Notes: generated from the sequence alone by a model not told the origin. Numbered from the stretch's first letter, positions 24,474 to 33,928 are shown. The stretch is 64,000 nt of DNA from Corynebacterium faecale (GCF_030408735.1 NZ_CP047205.1:39708-103707), one strand, 5' to 3'. Numbers and translations are program-made.

Positions 24474-25013
24474 ATGATCGACCGTGTTGAGATAGCAGAT
24501 GGATACTGGCGAGCCTATGCCGAACTGGAGGACGTCCTCGCGCGGGCCGGGGATGCCGAGCTGCGCAGCCATAGCGTGGGGACCCGGTGGACCAACGAGG
24601 AATTGCTATTTCACATGGTCTTCGGCTACTTGGTGGTCCGCCGACTACTACCTCTAGTCAAGTTCTTCGGCTATCTGCCGCCCTCGCTGAGCGAGGTGTA
24701 CGCGCGTCTGCTCAATTCCAGCACCCGCCCCTTCGGCTGGGTCAACTACTGGGGATCTCGGGCTGCGGCGCGGGTCTACCACCGTCACCGCATGGCCCGG
24801 AAACTCCGGTTGCTCACCACCGCCCTGGCCACCAGTCTGGAGAAGGAATCCGAGCACTCCCTGGCACGTGAGATGGCGTTTCCGACCCGGTGGGATCCGT
24901 TCTTTGCCCCGGCGATGACGGTGGCGGACGTCTACGCCTATCCGACTCGGCACTTTGATTTCCACGCCCGGCAACTGAGTCTGCCCTTCGAGCGGGGAAA
25001 CGCGGAGGAATAG
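24474..25013 (+). CDS. DinB-like four-helix protein
   Basis: 179 residues. It starts MIDRVEIADGYWRAYAELED, then GTRWTNEELLFHMVFGYLVV and a C-terminal YAYPTRHFDFHARQL. The 'W(T/S).EE..FH' and late 'H..FH..QL' histidine pattern is typical of the DinB/YfiT-like metal-binding superfamily, whose actinobacterial members include mycothiol- or bacillithiol-dependent enzymes. The specific reaction is unknown. It lies alone between the IS and the CDF gene, convergent with the latter. Confidence 0.72.
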   Translation: MIDRVEIADGYWRAYAELEDVLARAGDAELRSHSVGTRWTNEELLFHMVFGYLVVRRLLPLVKFFGYLPPSLSEVYARLLNSSTRPFGWVNYWGSRAAARVYHRHRMARKLRLLTTALATSLEKESEHSLAREMAFPTRWDPFFAPAMTVADVYAYPTRHFDFHARQLSLPFERGNAEE

Positions 25014-25146
25014 GAAATCCTCACTCCAAGGACCCTCGCCGCCAGTGACCGGCCGGGGACTGTGAACAGCCCCGAAATATAGTGCTAAGCAGGTCAAAAA
25101 GGGCGGACAAGCCGTCGCCGTGGGGTCCCACTCTGGCAGTGAGTGA

Positions 25147-26055
25147 TCAACAGACCTCTTCGTGATGGACGTGGCCGTCCTGCTCGATCTGGATAGTCGA
25201 GTGCTCAATGCCGAAGTCTTGCAACCGAGTTTGAGCGGCGGCCAGAATCCCTCCGTCGGAGACGTTCATATCGTCGACGACCAGGTGGCAGGTGGCAAGC
25301 GGCTTCGTGCCGTCGGTGCTCCAGATGTGCAGGTCGTGCACGGCCGTGACCCCGGGCAGGCCGACCAAGGCGGCTTCTACCTCGCGGGTATCGACACCCC
25401 GGGGGGTGTGGTTCATCAGGACCGAGAGGGACTCGGCCAGCAGGCGCAGTGCTCGCGGCAGCACCAGGGCGGCAATGAACAGGGAGGCGATGGTGTCGGC
25501 AGCTAGCCAACCGGTGAAGTGGATGATCAGGCCGGCGATGATCACGGCAACCGAACCGACCAGGTCGGAGAGCACATGCAGGTACGCCCCGCGCATATTG
25601 AGGCTCTCATGCTGACGGCGCATGAGAATCAGGGCGGAGATCAAGTTAGCGAGCAAACCGACCACCGCCACGACGAGCATCATGCCCGTGTCGATCGATT
25701 CGTGGCCGCCGATCCGGCCAACCGCGCGGATGACGATCCAGACCGAGACCGCGGAGACCACCGCAGCATTGACCAGTGCGGCGAGCACCTCGACGCGTCG
25801 GTAACCGTAGGTGGCCCGAGGGGTGGCGGCACGACGGCCGATGAGGAGGGCCACCAGGGCAATAAGCAGCCCCGTGGAATCCGAGAGCATATGCATCGCA
25901 TCGGACAGCAAGGCCAACGAACCGGAAAGGAGGCCGCCGATCACCTGCGCCAGGAAGATGGTGGCGGTCAGGGCGAAGGTGACCGCCAGGGCGGTGAGGG
26001 ATCCGTTCGAGGCAGTACGGTGGCCGGGGTCATGGTCGTGTTGGTGCTCGCTCAT
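25147..26055 (-). CDS. Cation diffusion facilitator (CzcD/ZitB-like Zn/Cd exporter)
   Basis: 302 residues with the CDF fold. A His-rich N-terminus (MSEHQHDHDPGH) precedes six predicted helices. The helix 2 metal site is LALLSDAMHMLSDSTGLLIA (D...D) and the helix 5 site is LHVLSDLVGSVAVI. A C-terminal cytoplasmic domain (AVHDLHIWSTDGTKPLATCHLV) has the family H-D-L-H-I-W motif. It exports divalent cations, usually Zn, against protons. The gene ends the cadmium/zinc block and has no adjacent sensor. Confidence 0.92.
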   Translation of the reverse strand: MSEHQHDHDPGHRTASNGSLTALAVTFALTATIFLAQVIGGLLSGSLALLSDAMHMLSDSTGLLIALVALLIGRRAATPRATYGYRRVEVLAALVNAAVVSAVSVWIVIRAVGRIGGHESIDTGMMLVVAVVGLLANLISALILMRRQHESLNMRGAYLHVLSDLVGSVAVIIAGLIIHFTGWLAADTIASLFIAALVLPRALRLLAESLSVLMNHTPRGVDTREVEAALVGLPGVTAVHDLHIWSTDGTKPLATCHLVVDDMNVSDGGILAAAQTRLQDFGIEHSTIQIEQDGHVHHEEVC

Positions 26056-26177
26056 GCCTGTAGCCTAACGGGGAAAACCTCTTATTGAAAGCTTATTAAA
26101 AATCCTTGAGGGTATCCCATTCCGCACCCTCCGTATAGACATCGAGCGGGCCGCAACGTGGGTGCGGAAGGCTGCGG

Positions 26178-27218
26178 TTAGAACCGCTCGTGCCGGCGGT
26201 TGGTGAATTTCCGGGAGTGGTTCGGCTGGCTGTCGCCGTAACGGTCGTGCAACATGCGTGAACGGGCACCGGAGGATGCGGACGTGGTGGTTCCGGTAGG
26301 GGCGAGGCCAGGGGTGTCGTTCTCCAGGAGGGTGGTGCGGAGGGTGCCCATCGTGCCGGAATCCGTGTCACCGTCCTGTCGGTCCGTGGTCTGCTCGGCG
26401 GATGCGGCGTCGACGGAAAGCTCGGCCTCCTCGCGGCGCACGCGGCGGCGTTCCTTCAGCTCCGCCCAGATAAAATACCCCAGGCCGAGCGGGGCCATGA
26501 TGCCGAAGGCGATCCACTGGAAGGCGTAGGACAGGTGTGAGCCGCGGTCGAGCATGGGCACCGGGATGGCGTTGATCTCCCCGGCCTGCCCCTCGGCCAG
26601 CTGCACATAGTCCTCCGCCAGGTCCATGCCGATCACCTCGGAAATCTGCGCGGTGTTGATGCCGTAGACCTGGCGGTAGCCCTGGTCCTCGATCGGGGGG
26701 GACATCGGTGTCTGCTCGGTGAATCGGGCGTGGCCGACGATGGACTGCTCACCGGCTGGCGCAGTGTCCATCGGGGGGACACCGCCCTCAAGCGGCGGGT
26801 TGAAACCCCGGTTGACCAGGATGATCTCACCGGAGTTCAGCTGGAAGGGAGTCAAGGCATGGAAGGCAGGGGAGGAGTCGACCGGACGGTTGCGCATCAG
26901 CACCTCATCCTCGGGCAGGTAGTGGCCCTGAAGGATCACCCGGGCCCATTCCTTCCCGGGCTCGATACTGCCCTGGGCGTCAAAGATCTCCTCGGCGGGG
27001 ACGAGCTCGACCTCGAAGGCGGCTTCGATCTGCTCGTTGCGCTCGACGATAGTGCTATCCCTGCTCAGCTGCCACGGCGCCAGAAAGGTAAAGGCGACGT
27101 AGGAGAAAGCGATGATGGCGAGGACACCGAACACCCAGCCGGGACGGAGGAATGTCCTCCAGCCCTTCTTCTGCGGGGCCCGACCGTACCTGCGTTCATG
27201 TGTGCTGCTCACAGCCAT
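26178..27218 (-). CDS. SURF1-family cytochrome oxidase assembly protein
   Basis: About 346 residues. A basic N-terminus precedes a first helix (RPGWVFGVLAIIAFSYVAFTFLAPWQLSRD, the actinobacterial SURF1 pattern). A periplasmic SURF1 domain follows (RVILQGHYLPEDEVLMRNRPVD and GEIILVNRGFNPP), then a second helix (YAFQWIAFGIMAPLGLGYFI) and a long charged tail. SURF1 helps insert haem a into aa3-type oxidases. The ATG at 27218 is preferred over one eleven codons upstream. It sits between metal exporters, consistent with protection of a copper enzyme under metal stress. Confidence 0.88.
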   Translation of the reverse strand: MAVSSTHERRYGRAPQKKGWRTFLRPGWVFGVLAIIAFSYVAFTFLAPWQLSRDSTIVERNEQIEAAFEVELVPAEEIFDAQGSIEPGKEWARVILQGHYLPEDEVLMRNRPVDSSPAFHALTPFQLNSGEIILVNRGFNPPLEGGVPPMDTAPAGEQSIVGHARFTEQTPMSPPIEDQGYRQVYGINTAQISEVIGMDLAEDYVQLAEGQAGEINAIPVPMLDRGSHLSYAFQWIAFGIMAPLGLGYFIWAELKERRRVRREEAELSVDAASAEQTTDRQDGDTDSGTMGTLRTTLLENDTPGLAPTGTTTSASSGARSRMLHDRYGDSQPNHSRKFTNRRHERF

Positions 27219-27281
27219 GAAGTCTACTGCCCCGTCCGGTGGAAAGTACATCCTGTCGCCGGGTGCTCATGGGGGAAAGCA

Positions 27282-29252
27282 CTACGAGACCCGGGACCTT
27301 CTGTACGCATCCTCGTCGGCGGTGACCGTGGTCGCCTCGACGGGCTTCAGGTCAGGATGCTGGGTGCGGGCGGCGCGTAGGCCGTTGGCGATGACGATGA
27401 CCTCGGCCACCTCGTGGACCAGCACGACAGCAGCCAGTCCCAGCACGCCGGTGATCGCCAGCGGCAACAGGACGATGATGATCGCCAGGGACAGCACAAT
27501 GTTCTGGTTGATGATGGCCCGGCCCCGGCGGGCGTGGTGCAGGGCCCGGGGGATCAGGCGCAGGTCATCGCCGGTAAACGCCACATCCGCAGACTCGATC
27601 GCCGCATCCGAGCCCTTGGCACCCATGGCGATACCGATATCGGCTCGGGCCAGGGCGGGCGCGTCGTTGATGCCGTCACCGATCATCGCCACCGGGCCGC
27701 GGGTCCCCAGTCCGGCCACGGCGGTGGCCTTGTCCTCCGGGCGTAGCTCGGCCCGCACGTCCGTGATGCCGGCCTCCCGGGCCAGGGCGGTGGCGGTGCG
27801 GGTGTTGTCGCCGGTGAGCATGGTGACCCCGAAACCCTTATCGGTGAGTGTCCGGATGACTTCGGGGGCCTCGGGGCGGAGTTCATCGCGCACCCCCACC
27901 GCACCGACCGGGTGGTCGTCACGGTAAACGATGACCACGGTCATACCCTGGCTCTCCAGGGTTTCGACCTGCCCGACCAAGGGGCCAGGGGACAGCCAGC
28001 GGGGACTCCCGACCTTAATCTGCGTCCCGTCGATCACCCCAGTGATCCCCTGCCCCGCAGTCTCGTCAACCTGCTGGGCAGTCGGCGCCTGGGGTGCTGC
28101 GGCGGTAATAGCGGCGGCCAGCGGGTGGGTGGAGTGATCCTCGAGCGCGGCAGCCCAGCCGAGGACATCTGCCCGACTGATGCCATCGATGGTGAGCACC
28201 TCCGCAACAGTGGGCTGATTGCGGGTTAGGGTACCGGTCTTATCCAGGGCCAGGTGGCGGATGCCACCGAGGCGCTCAAAAGCGGCGCCGGACTTGATGA
28301 CCACCCCGAACTTGCTGGCCGCCCCGATCGCGGAGACGACCGTGACCGGCACCGAGATCGCCAGCGCACACGGCGAGGCCGCGACCAGCACGACCAGGGC
28401 ACGCTCAATCCACACACCTGGATCCCCGAACAGCGACCCGATCACGGCAACGAAGATGGCCAGAATGAGCACCCCCGGCACCAGGGGGCGGGCCAACCGG
28501 TCGGCGATACGCGCGCGTTGGCCCTTCTCACTCTGCGCCTGCTCGACCAGCGCGACCACAGTGGTCAGGGAATTGTCCGTGCCTCCGGCGGTGGCCTCAA
28601 CTTCGAGAGCCCCGGTGGTGTTGATTGAGCCAGCCAGCACCGCGTCACCGGGGCCGACCTCCACAGGGATGGATTCCCCGGTGATCGCCGAAACATCCAG
28701 GCTGCTGTGCCCGGACCGGATGATCCCATCGGTGGCCAAGCGATCTCCGGCCGCCAGGCGCAACACATCCCCTGGAGCGAGGTCTTCGACCGGCACCGTG
28801 CGGGTAGACCCGCGGACAAGAATGGTCGCGGTCGAGGGGATCAGAGCAAGCAGGGACCGCAGGCCCGAGCGGGCCTTGTCCATCGCCTTATCTTCCAGCG
28901 CCTCTGCGATGGAGTAGAGGAAGGCTAGGGCGGCGGCCTCCTCGATGAACCCGAGCAGGACGGCACCGGTGGCGCTGATCGTCATCAGCAACCCGATACC
29001 CAGTTTTCCCCGGGTAAACAACCCCTTCAGCGCCCCAGGAACGAACTGGGAGGCACCCAACAACAGGGAGGCCCAGAATAAGACGAGGGCGATCATCCCG
29101 GCATTGGGGACGAACCACTCAAGGATCAGACCAACCAGCAACGATACACCGGAGGCCACAGGAAGGAGGATAGCCCGATCACGCCACCAGGGCGTGTGCT
29201 CCTCTTCTCTGGCCATCGGTGCAGATGGTTCACAACCACAGGCAGACGTCAT
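27282..29252 (-). CDS. cadA: P1B-type heavy-metal ATPase, CadA/ZntA-like (Cd/Zn/Pb)
   Basis: 656 residues. A short Cys-rich start (MTSACGCEPSAP) replaces a full metal-binding domain. The membrane metal site is SPC (VVLVAASPCALAISVPVTVV), the A-domain motif is DVSAITGESIPVEVG, the phosphorylation site is ALDKTGTLTRNQPTV, and the hinge is MIGDGINDAPALARADIGIAMG. The SPC motif (not CPC) favours Cd/Zn-type specificity or a related P1B subclass. The gene overlaps cmtR copy 3 by ATGA. Metal-bound CmtR would derepress both. Confidence 0.92.
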   Translation of the reverse strand: MTSACGCEPSAPMAREEEHTPWWRDRAILLPVASGVSLLVGLILEWFVPNAGMIALVLFWASLLLGASQFVPGALKGLFTRGKLGIGLLMTISATGAVLLGFIEEAAALAFLYSIAEALEDKAMDKARSGLRSLLALIPSTATILVRGSTRTVPVEDLAPGDVLRLAAGDRLATDGIIRSGHSSLDVSAITGESIPVEVGPGDAVLAGSINTTGALEVEATAGGTDNSLTTVVALVEQAQSEKGQRARIADRLARPLVPGVLILAIFVAVIGSLFGDPGVWIERALVVLVAASPCALAISVPVTVVSAIGAASKFGVVIKSGAAFERLGGIRHLALDKTGTLTRNQPTVAEVLTIDGISRADVLGWAAALEDHSTHPLAAAITAAAPQAPTAQQVDETAGQGITGVIDGTQIKVGSPRWLSPGPLVGQVETLESQGMTVVIVYRDDHPVGAVGVRDELRPEAPEVIRTLTDKGFGVTMLTGDNTRTATALAREAGITDVRAELRPEDKATAVAGLGTRGPVAMIGDGINDAPALARADIGIAMGAKGSDAAIESADVAFTGDDLRLIPRALHHARRGRAIINQNIVLSLAIIIVLLPLAITGVLGLAAVVLVHEVAEVIVIANGLRAARTQHPDLKPVEATTVTADEDAYRRSRVS

Positions 29253-29614
29253 GACTGCTGGCCTCCTTCTGTATCGCAACAGCCGGCGACCGGACAGGCA
29301 GGGTCTAGGCAGGGGGCATCCTCATCAACGGCGAGGGTGATCTCTACCAGGGCATTGAGCGCGCGAGTCAGGTGTGCATCAGCGATTTCGTAGCGGGTAC
29401 GCCGCCCCTCCGGTTCGGCCACGACGATGCCGCAATCGCGCAGGCACGCCAGGTGGTTGGAGACATTCGTCCGGGTCAGGCCCAACGTCTCGGCCAATTG
29501 GGCCGGATACCCGGGGGATTCGAGTAGGGACAACAGGATCCGGGACCGAGTGGGATCAGCCATGGCCCGGCCCAGGCGGTTCATGACGTCAAGACGAGAA
29601 GCAATAGTCAGCAT
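29249..29614 (-). CDS. cmtR: CmtR-type ArsR-family sensor (copy 3)
   Basis: 121 residues. It starts MLTIASRLDVMNRLGRAMAD. The sensor helix is LTRTNVSNHLACLRDCGIVV with both Cys, and C-terminal ligands are in CLDPACPVAGCCDTEGG. It is translationally coupled to cadA by a four-base overlap, the same cmtR-efflux logic as mycobacterial cmtR-cmtA. The third paralog in the window differs mainly at the C-terminus, which carries the third metal ligand and may tune metal specificity. Confidence 0.92.
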   Translation of the reverse strand: MLTIASRLDVMNRLGRAMADPTRSRILLSLLESPGYPAQLAETLGLTRTNVSNHLACLRDCGIVVAEPEGRRTRYEIADAHLTRALNALVEITLAVDEDAPCLDPACPVAGCCDTEGGQQS

Positions 29615-29640
29615 GCACTGACTATACAGTGGGGACTGAT
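29615..29640 (-). promoter_or_regulatory. cmtR copy 3 promoter, probably leaderless
   Basis: On the minus strand CTGTATAGTCAGTGC precedes ATG, the same layout as the other two cmtR promoters. Confidence 0.65.
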
Positions 29641-29790
29641 TAGTCTGCAATTGTCCCTAGGGTGGTCGCCCCTGGATGTCCGACGAACGTCAGGTGGGAG
29701 GTGGGGTCCTGAAACCGCGTCAGCCTGGAGGGAGATTGACCCGCGGCATGGCACACCGGCGCTCAGGATGTAGCGGGAGTCTTCTGCTCC

Positions 29791-30375
29791 CTAACGCCTG
29801 TCACGGCTCCGGACAGCCAGCACGATGGCCCCGGCGATGACGCCGAAGAGGGCCAACCCCGCGAGGGTCAGGACTATCGGATTACTGACTATGGAGGTGT
29901 CCCCCTCGGCGGTGTTCTCGACAGCTGTGGTCTCCTCCACAGGCTTGGCGTCGGCGCCCGTGGGGGTGGCGGTCGTTTGGGCGTCACCGGCGACGGTGAA
30001 AGTGGTCGCGCTGCGGGTGGCGTGGCCGTCGGAGGAGAGGATCTGGAAGCCGACGGTGTAGTCACCTGGCCCGCCGCTGACATCCGCAGGTAGATCAAGG
30101 GTCACCAGTCGGCCGTCGATGGTCGGCTCACCACTGAACAGGAGATCACCGGAGTCCTGGTCGGTGATGGCTACGGTGCTGAAACCCTCCTGGGGAAGCC
30201 CGGAGAACTTCAGCTCGATGCTGCGGGGAAATTCTTCGACCACTTCACCGTCCGCGGGATTGCCGCCGATCACGGAGTCATGCGCGAGGGCAACCGGGGT
30301 GGCTACGACGGTCAGGGCCCCGACCGCCACAACAGTAGCCAGCACACGACGAGGGAGCATGGGGGAGATGATCAC
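29791..30375 (-). CDS. copC: CopC-domain copper-binding protein (secreted, membrane-anchored)
   Basis: 194 residues. A Sec signal (RRVLATVVAVGALTVVATPVALA) is cleaved before HDSVIGGNPADGEVV, giving the mature N-terminal His typical of CopC Cu(II) sites. The CopC domain continues with FQILSSDGHATRSATTFTV (second Asp/His ligand pair). A linker and one C-terminal helix with RSRDRR anchor follow. The GTG at 30375 has an AGGAGG site; the ATG five codons on is an alternative. It is divergent from the CopD-CtaG fusion, its likely membrane partner. Confidence 0.88.
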   Translation of the reverse strand: MIISPMLPRRVLATVVAVGALTVVATPVALAHDSVIGGNPADGEVVEEFPRSIELKFSGLPQEGFSTVAITDQDSGDLLFSGEPTIDGRLVTLDLPADVSGGPGDYTVGFQILSSDGHATRSATTFTVAGDAQTTATPTGADAKPVEETTAVENTAEGDTSIVSNPIVLTLAGLALFGVIAGAIVLAVRSRDRR

Positions 30376-30603
30376 GAAAGTCCTCCTGGACTGGGCCGGT
30401 TCTTCAACCGGATGTGAGCGACTAAGGCACCTGCCTGCGGGAGGTGCCAAGACACTGGTCGGAACGGGCGGGAGGAAAGTTCCCGGCCACGCCGCCTTCA
30501 CCGGGTGTTGTTCTTCCCAGGTCGGTGCACCCCTGCAGGGTGCGAACCGGGGAAGAGACCGGTCCCTGGGTAATGTACAAGAACACCCGCAGGCCCCATT
30601 AGG
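30376..30603. promoter_or_regulatory. Divergent intergenic region between copC and copD-ctaG
   Basis: A 228-bp region holding both promoters. I see no CsoR-type TATACCC palindrome or CopR-type box in it, so control of this pair is not explained by the other copper sites in the window. Confidence 0.4.
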
Positions 30604-32790
30604 GTGAACCTCACGCCCGCTTCCGAGCACACCATGAGAGCGGAGGCGGCATGGACGGCGAAATGGACACAGATGACCCACCCGGTAAATGACACCCCCA
30701 CTGCCACGGATACGACCACAGGGACGACCCCCACCATCGGGAGCCGGCCTCAGGAGCGGGTGCGCCCCACGTGGCCGTTGTACCTGCTCTTTTTCGCCGT
30801 CGCCGGTGCCATCGGCGGGACGGTTGCCTACAGCTTCCTCGGTGAATCCCTCGCGGCCCTGGGGATCCCCAACCCGGGCATCGCGACCACCTTCGGGTTG
30901 CCGTTTTTCCGTGCGGTCGGTTGGATGCTCGCTGCCCTGTCGGCCGGTTCTTTCCTGTTCGCTGCTTTCCTCATCTCCCCACGGTTGCCCGGCGGTGATC
31001 ACGACCGCCTGCACCAGGCCTCGTTGAGTGTGGACGGGCACCTGGCCTCGCGTACCGGTGCGGTCGCGGCCATCTGCTTCGGACTGATCGCGTTGTTGAT
31101 GATCCCGCTGGTGCTCTCAGATGTCTCCGGCACCCCCCTGGCCCAGACACTGGGCGTGGAGACCCTGACGGTGGCCGTCGAGCAGGTGGCCATGGCCCAG
31201 GTGTGGCTGATCGTCGCCCTTATTGCCCTGGTCACCGGTTGTACGGGCCTGATGAGCAGGGCGTGGATCACCCAACCACTGTTGCTCCTCGGGTCAATCC
31301 TCATGATCATCCCCCTGGGCCTGACAGGACACTCCTCCTCGGGCGGTAACCACGACCACGGCACCAACTCCTACCTGTGGCACCTGGTCTTCTTAGTCCT
31401 GTGGGTCGGCGGACTCATGGCCCTGCTCGCCCACGGGCGTCGCCTGGGACCTGACCTGGATATTGCGCTGCGCCGCTACTCGATGATCGCCCTGGTCTCC
31501 ATCATCGTCATGGCCGTGTCCGGGCTGGTCAACGCCGCCATCCGCATCGAGCTGACGGATCTGTTGACCACCCGTTACGGGTTGATCATCGTGGCCAAGA
31601 CCATCGGCGTGATTATCCTCGGTGTCTTCGGGTGGATCCACCGGGCGTGGGTCATTCCGCAGGTGCAGGCCAACCCCGCTGATCGCCGCCTGTTCCGCCA
31701 GGTCGCCATCGTCGAGGTGCTTGTCATGGCGGCGGTCACCGGTATCGCCATCACCATGGGGCGCACCCCGCCGCCCCCACCGCGCATCCCGAACCTCTCG
31801 CAGATGGTCACCAAGCTCGGCTACGAGCTGTCCGAGAAGCCCACCATCCTCAACGTGTGGGGCATGTGGCGCTTTGACCTGCTGTTTGGTGCCCTCGCCC
31901 TGCTGCTGGCCGTCGGCTATCTGGCCGCTGTGTGGCGCACCCGCCAGGCAGGTCACACCTGGTCGAGTACCCCCACCGCCTGGTGGTTGGCCGGATGTGT
32001 GACCCTGCTGGTGACGATGAGCTCCGGGATCGGGCTGAATATGCCCGCGGTCTTCTCGGTGCACATGGTCGGCCACATAATCTTGTCGCTGGTCATCCCC
32101 ATCTTCCTGGTGCTGGGTGCCCCGCTGACCCTGCTGATGACCGCCTTCGCCCCGGGGGCCCCGGGTAGGCCGAATATCCACGACTGGGTGCGCGCCTTCA
32201 CCCGCAGCCGGTTGGTGGGGGTGATCACCCATCCGGTGGTCAACACCCTGCAGTTCCTGGTGTTCTTCTACGTCATGTACCTGTTCATCCCGCTTTATGA
32301 GCTGCTGATCTCCAAGTACGCGGGGCAGCTGATCATGAACGCCGTGCTCCTGGTCTCCGGTTGCTTCTACGTCTGGGGGATGCTCGGACCCGACCCGATC
32401 CCGCGCCGGCGCCCGGCCACCATCCGCCTGGGGTGGCTGGTTGCCTCCCTGCCTGTCCACCTGCTCGTCGGGGTCTATCTCCTGCGCCTGGACACGATTC
32501 TGGGCGAGGAGTTCTACCGCTCCCTGCTCCTGCCCTGGGAGCTCGATCTGCTCGCCGACCAACGCACCGCCGTCCTGGCCTGGGCCACAGGTGTGGTCCC
32601 ACTGGCCGTCGTCGCCCTCCTGCTCATCGGCCAATGGCCGGGCACGGTCGGGAAAACCACGGGCAACGAGGAAAAGACCACCACCGGTAGCAACGCCGAG
32701 AACGAAAACCACACCGCATTCCTCGGCCCCACCGCGGACGGTAAGACCCCCACGTCCGACCACGGCACCCGGACAACCGACCAGCCTTAA
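30604..32790 (+). CDS. CopD-CtaG fusion: copper uptake/cytochrome oxidase assembly membrane protein
   Basis: About 700-728 residues. The N-terminal half is a CopD-like domain with multiple helices and His-containing segments (TGHSSSGGNHDHGTNSYLWHLVFLVLWVGG). The C-terminal half is a CtaG/caa3-assembly domain (SAVFSVHMVGHIILSLVIPIFLVLGAP-type helix and DQRTAVLAWATG near the end). Fusion of the two is characteristic of actinobacteria. It probably delivers copper for oxidase Cu centres. Starts at 30604 (GTG), 30634 or 30673 are possible. The hydrophilic Thr-rich tail is likely cytoplasmic. Confidence 0.88.
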   Translation: MNLTPASEHTMRAEAAWTAKWTQMTHPVNDTPTATDTTTGTTPTIGSRPQERVRPTWPLYLLFFAVAGAIGGTVAYSFLGESLAALGIPNPGIATTFGLPFFRAVGWMLAALSAGSFLFAAFLISPRLPGGDHDRLHQASLSVDGHLASRTGAVAAICFGLIALLMIPLVLSDVSGTPLAQTLGVETLTVAVEQVAMAQVWLIVALIALVTGCTGLMSRAWITQPLLLLGSILMIIPLGLTGHSSSGGNHDHGTNSYLWHLVFLVLWVGGLMALLAHGRRLGPDLDIALRRYSMIALVSIIVMAVSGLVNAAIRIELTDLLTTRYGLIIVAKTIGVIILGVFGWIHRAWVIPQVQANPADRRLFRQVAIVEVLVMAAVTGIAITMGRTPPPPPRIPNLSQMVTKLGYELSEKPTILNVWGMWRFDLLFGALALLLAVGYLAAVWRTRQAGHTWSSTPTAWWLAGCVTLLVTMSSGIGLNMPAVFSVHMVGHIILSLVIPIFLVLGAPLTLLMTAFAPGAPGRPNIHDWVRAFTRSRLVGVITHPVVNTLQFLVFFYVMYLFIPLYELLISKYAGQLIMNAVLLVSGCFYVWGMLGPDPIPRRRPATIRLGWLVASLPVHLLVGVYLLRLDTILGEEFYRSLLLPWELDLLADQRTAVLAWATGVVPLAVVALLLIGQWPGTVGKTTGNEEKTTTGSNAENENHTAFLGPTADGKTPTSDHGTRTTDQP

Positions 32791-33136
32791 CCACCCCGGT
32801 CTCACCGCCGGCCCCTCACGGGGCCAGCGAGGAACTGGTCGCGTGACCTCCTCCCGGGCTCCCGCGGCCATGGCCCATGCCTCGACGAGCTCAGCGACAA
32901 GCCCGAGACAGGCCTTTCCCCTGGTGATCCCGCCCGCCCATCACAGACCCCTCTCCGACTAGGAGCCGAGGAAACTATGAAATAGATCACTAAATGGACT
33001 CCGGAGGTGACTTCGGTGGGGATGAGGGGTTAACGTCACCTCCATCAGGTAACGGAACAGTCACAATTTCGTCTCTAACGAGTACAACGGTGAGATCGAG
33101 TGTGGCGGGACAACGGACAACGACGGAAGAAGATTC
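32791..33136 (+). other. Intergenic region with hairpins before the first M23 gene
   Basis: A GGCCCC/GGGGCC stem (32810-32825) after copD-ctaG may end transcription but lacks a T-run. A perfect 9-bp dyad GGAGGTGAC / GTCACCTCC spans 33003-33043. The last 20 bases (ACGACGGAAGAAGATT) are nearly identical to those before the second M23 gene, as is CAGGTAACGGAACAGTCACAAT to its counterpart. No gene is seen. Confidence 0.5.
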
Positions 33137-33928
33137 ATGCTCCTGAAGGCCCAGCGATCAGCCGGAGGAAAACACCGCAAGATCCCCACCTCGCAAACCA
33201 AGAGCCGCGTAGCCCTGGTGGCCGTGGCCACGGGAGCGGTCTCGTCCGCGGGTATCGGGGGTGCCGCCGCCGCCACGCTGCAGACCCAGGCTGAAGCCTC
33301 GATCTCCCCGCAGGACACTGTCGGTGGCGTGCAGTTGGCCACCAATGACACCGCGCTGCCCCCGGACACGACGGAGACGGCCCCGCAGATCCTGACGATC
33401 TCAGAGTATAAGCCGGTAACCAATATCAACGAGCAGTTGGACAAGGCGGTTGAGTACGCCGCCGAGCGCACCGAGGCCGCCCGCGCTGAGGCCGCACGTC
33501 TGGAAGCAGAACGCATTGAGGCAGAACGCCTGGCCAACGCCTCATCCGTGGTCAAACCCACTGAAGGCACCTTCACCTCCGGTTTCGGTATGCGCTGGGG
33601 CAGCCTCCACGCAGGACTAGACATCGCCAACGTCGTGGGCACCCCAATTCTTGCGGCCATGGGCGGCACCGTCATCGACTCCGGACCGGCCTCCGGTTTC
33701 GGCCAGTGGATCCGCATCCAGCACGACGATGGCTCCATTGCCGTCTACGGACACATGGAAACCCTCGACGTCAGCGTCGGTGAGCAGGTCACCGCCGGCC
33801 AGAAGATCGCCGGCATGGGTAACCGAGGATTTTCCACCGGGTCCCACCTGCATTTTGAGCTCTACCCCACCGGCAGCGGCGCCGTCGACCCCGCCCCCTG
33901 GTTCGCCCAGCACGGCATCACCTTCTAA
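33137..33928 (+). CDS. Secreted M23 (LytM-type) metallopeptidase (copy 1)
   Basis: 263 residues. A basic N-terminus and a hydrophobic segment (VALVAVATGAVSSAGIGGAAAATLQ) serve as signal. A coiled coil at about 95-135 (EQLDKAVEYAAERTEAARAE, then alternating A/E/R) precedes the M23 domain: GTFTSGFGMRWGSLHAGLDI (H...D ligands) and GFSTGSHLHFELYP (HxH). It is expected to cut peptidoglycan cross-links outside the cell. A Cys-containing ArsR sensor follows 146 bp later in the same direction. Paralogous to the gene at 52571. Confidence 0.9.
   Translation: MLLKAQRSAGGKHRKIPTSQTKSRVALVAVATGAVSSAGIGGAAAATLQTQAEASISPQDTVGGVQLATNDTALPPDTTETAPQILTISEYKPVTNINEQLDKAVEYAAERTEAARAEAARLEAERIEAERLANASSVVKPTEGTFTSGFGMRWGSLHAGLDIANVVGTPILAAMGGTVIDSGPASGFGQWIRIQHDDGSIAVYGHMETLDVSVGEQVTAGQKIAGMGNRGFSTGSHLHFELYPTGSGAVDPAPWFAQHGITF

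Noticed and set aside
27112-28917. Several plus-strand frames of 105-271 codons across the SURF1-cadA region
   Set aside because: Antisense of clear P-type ATPase and SURF1 genes; Ser/Arg/Thr-rich and without conserved features.
31393-32871. A 492-codon minus-strand frame opposite copD-ctaG
   Set aside because: Composition is extremely rich in Gly/Asp/Gln/His/Arg, typical of the antisense of a membrane protein gene in high-GC DNA; no start context or motifs.
32791-33136. Possible ydaO/c-di-AMP riboswitch before the M23 peptidase, as known for some actinobacterial wall hydrolases
   Set aside because: I could not recognise the conserved riboswitch core in this stretch or before the second M23 gene; only short dyads are seen.
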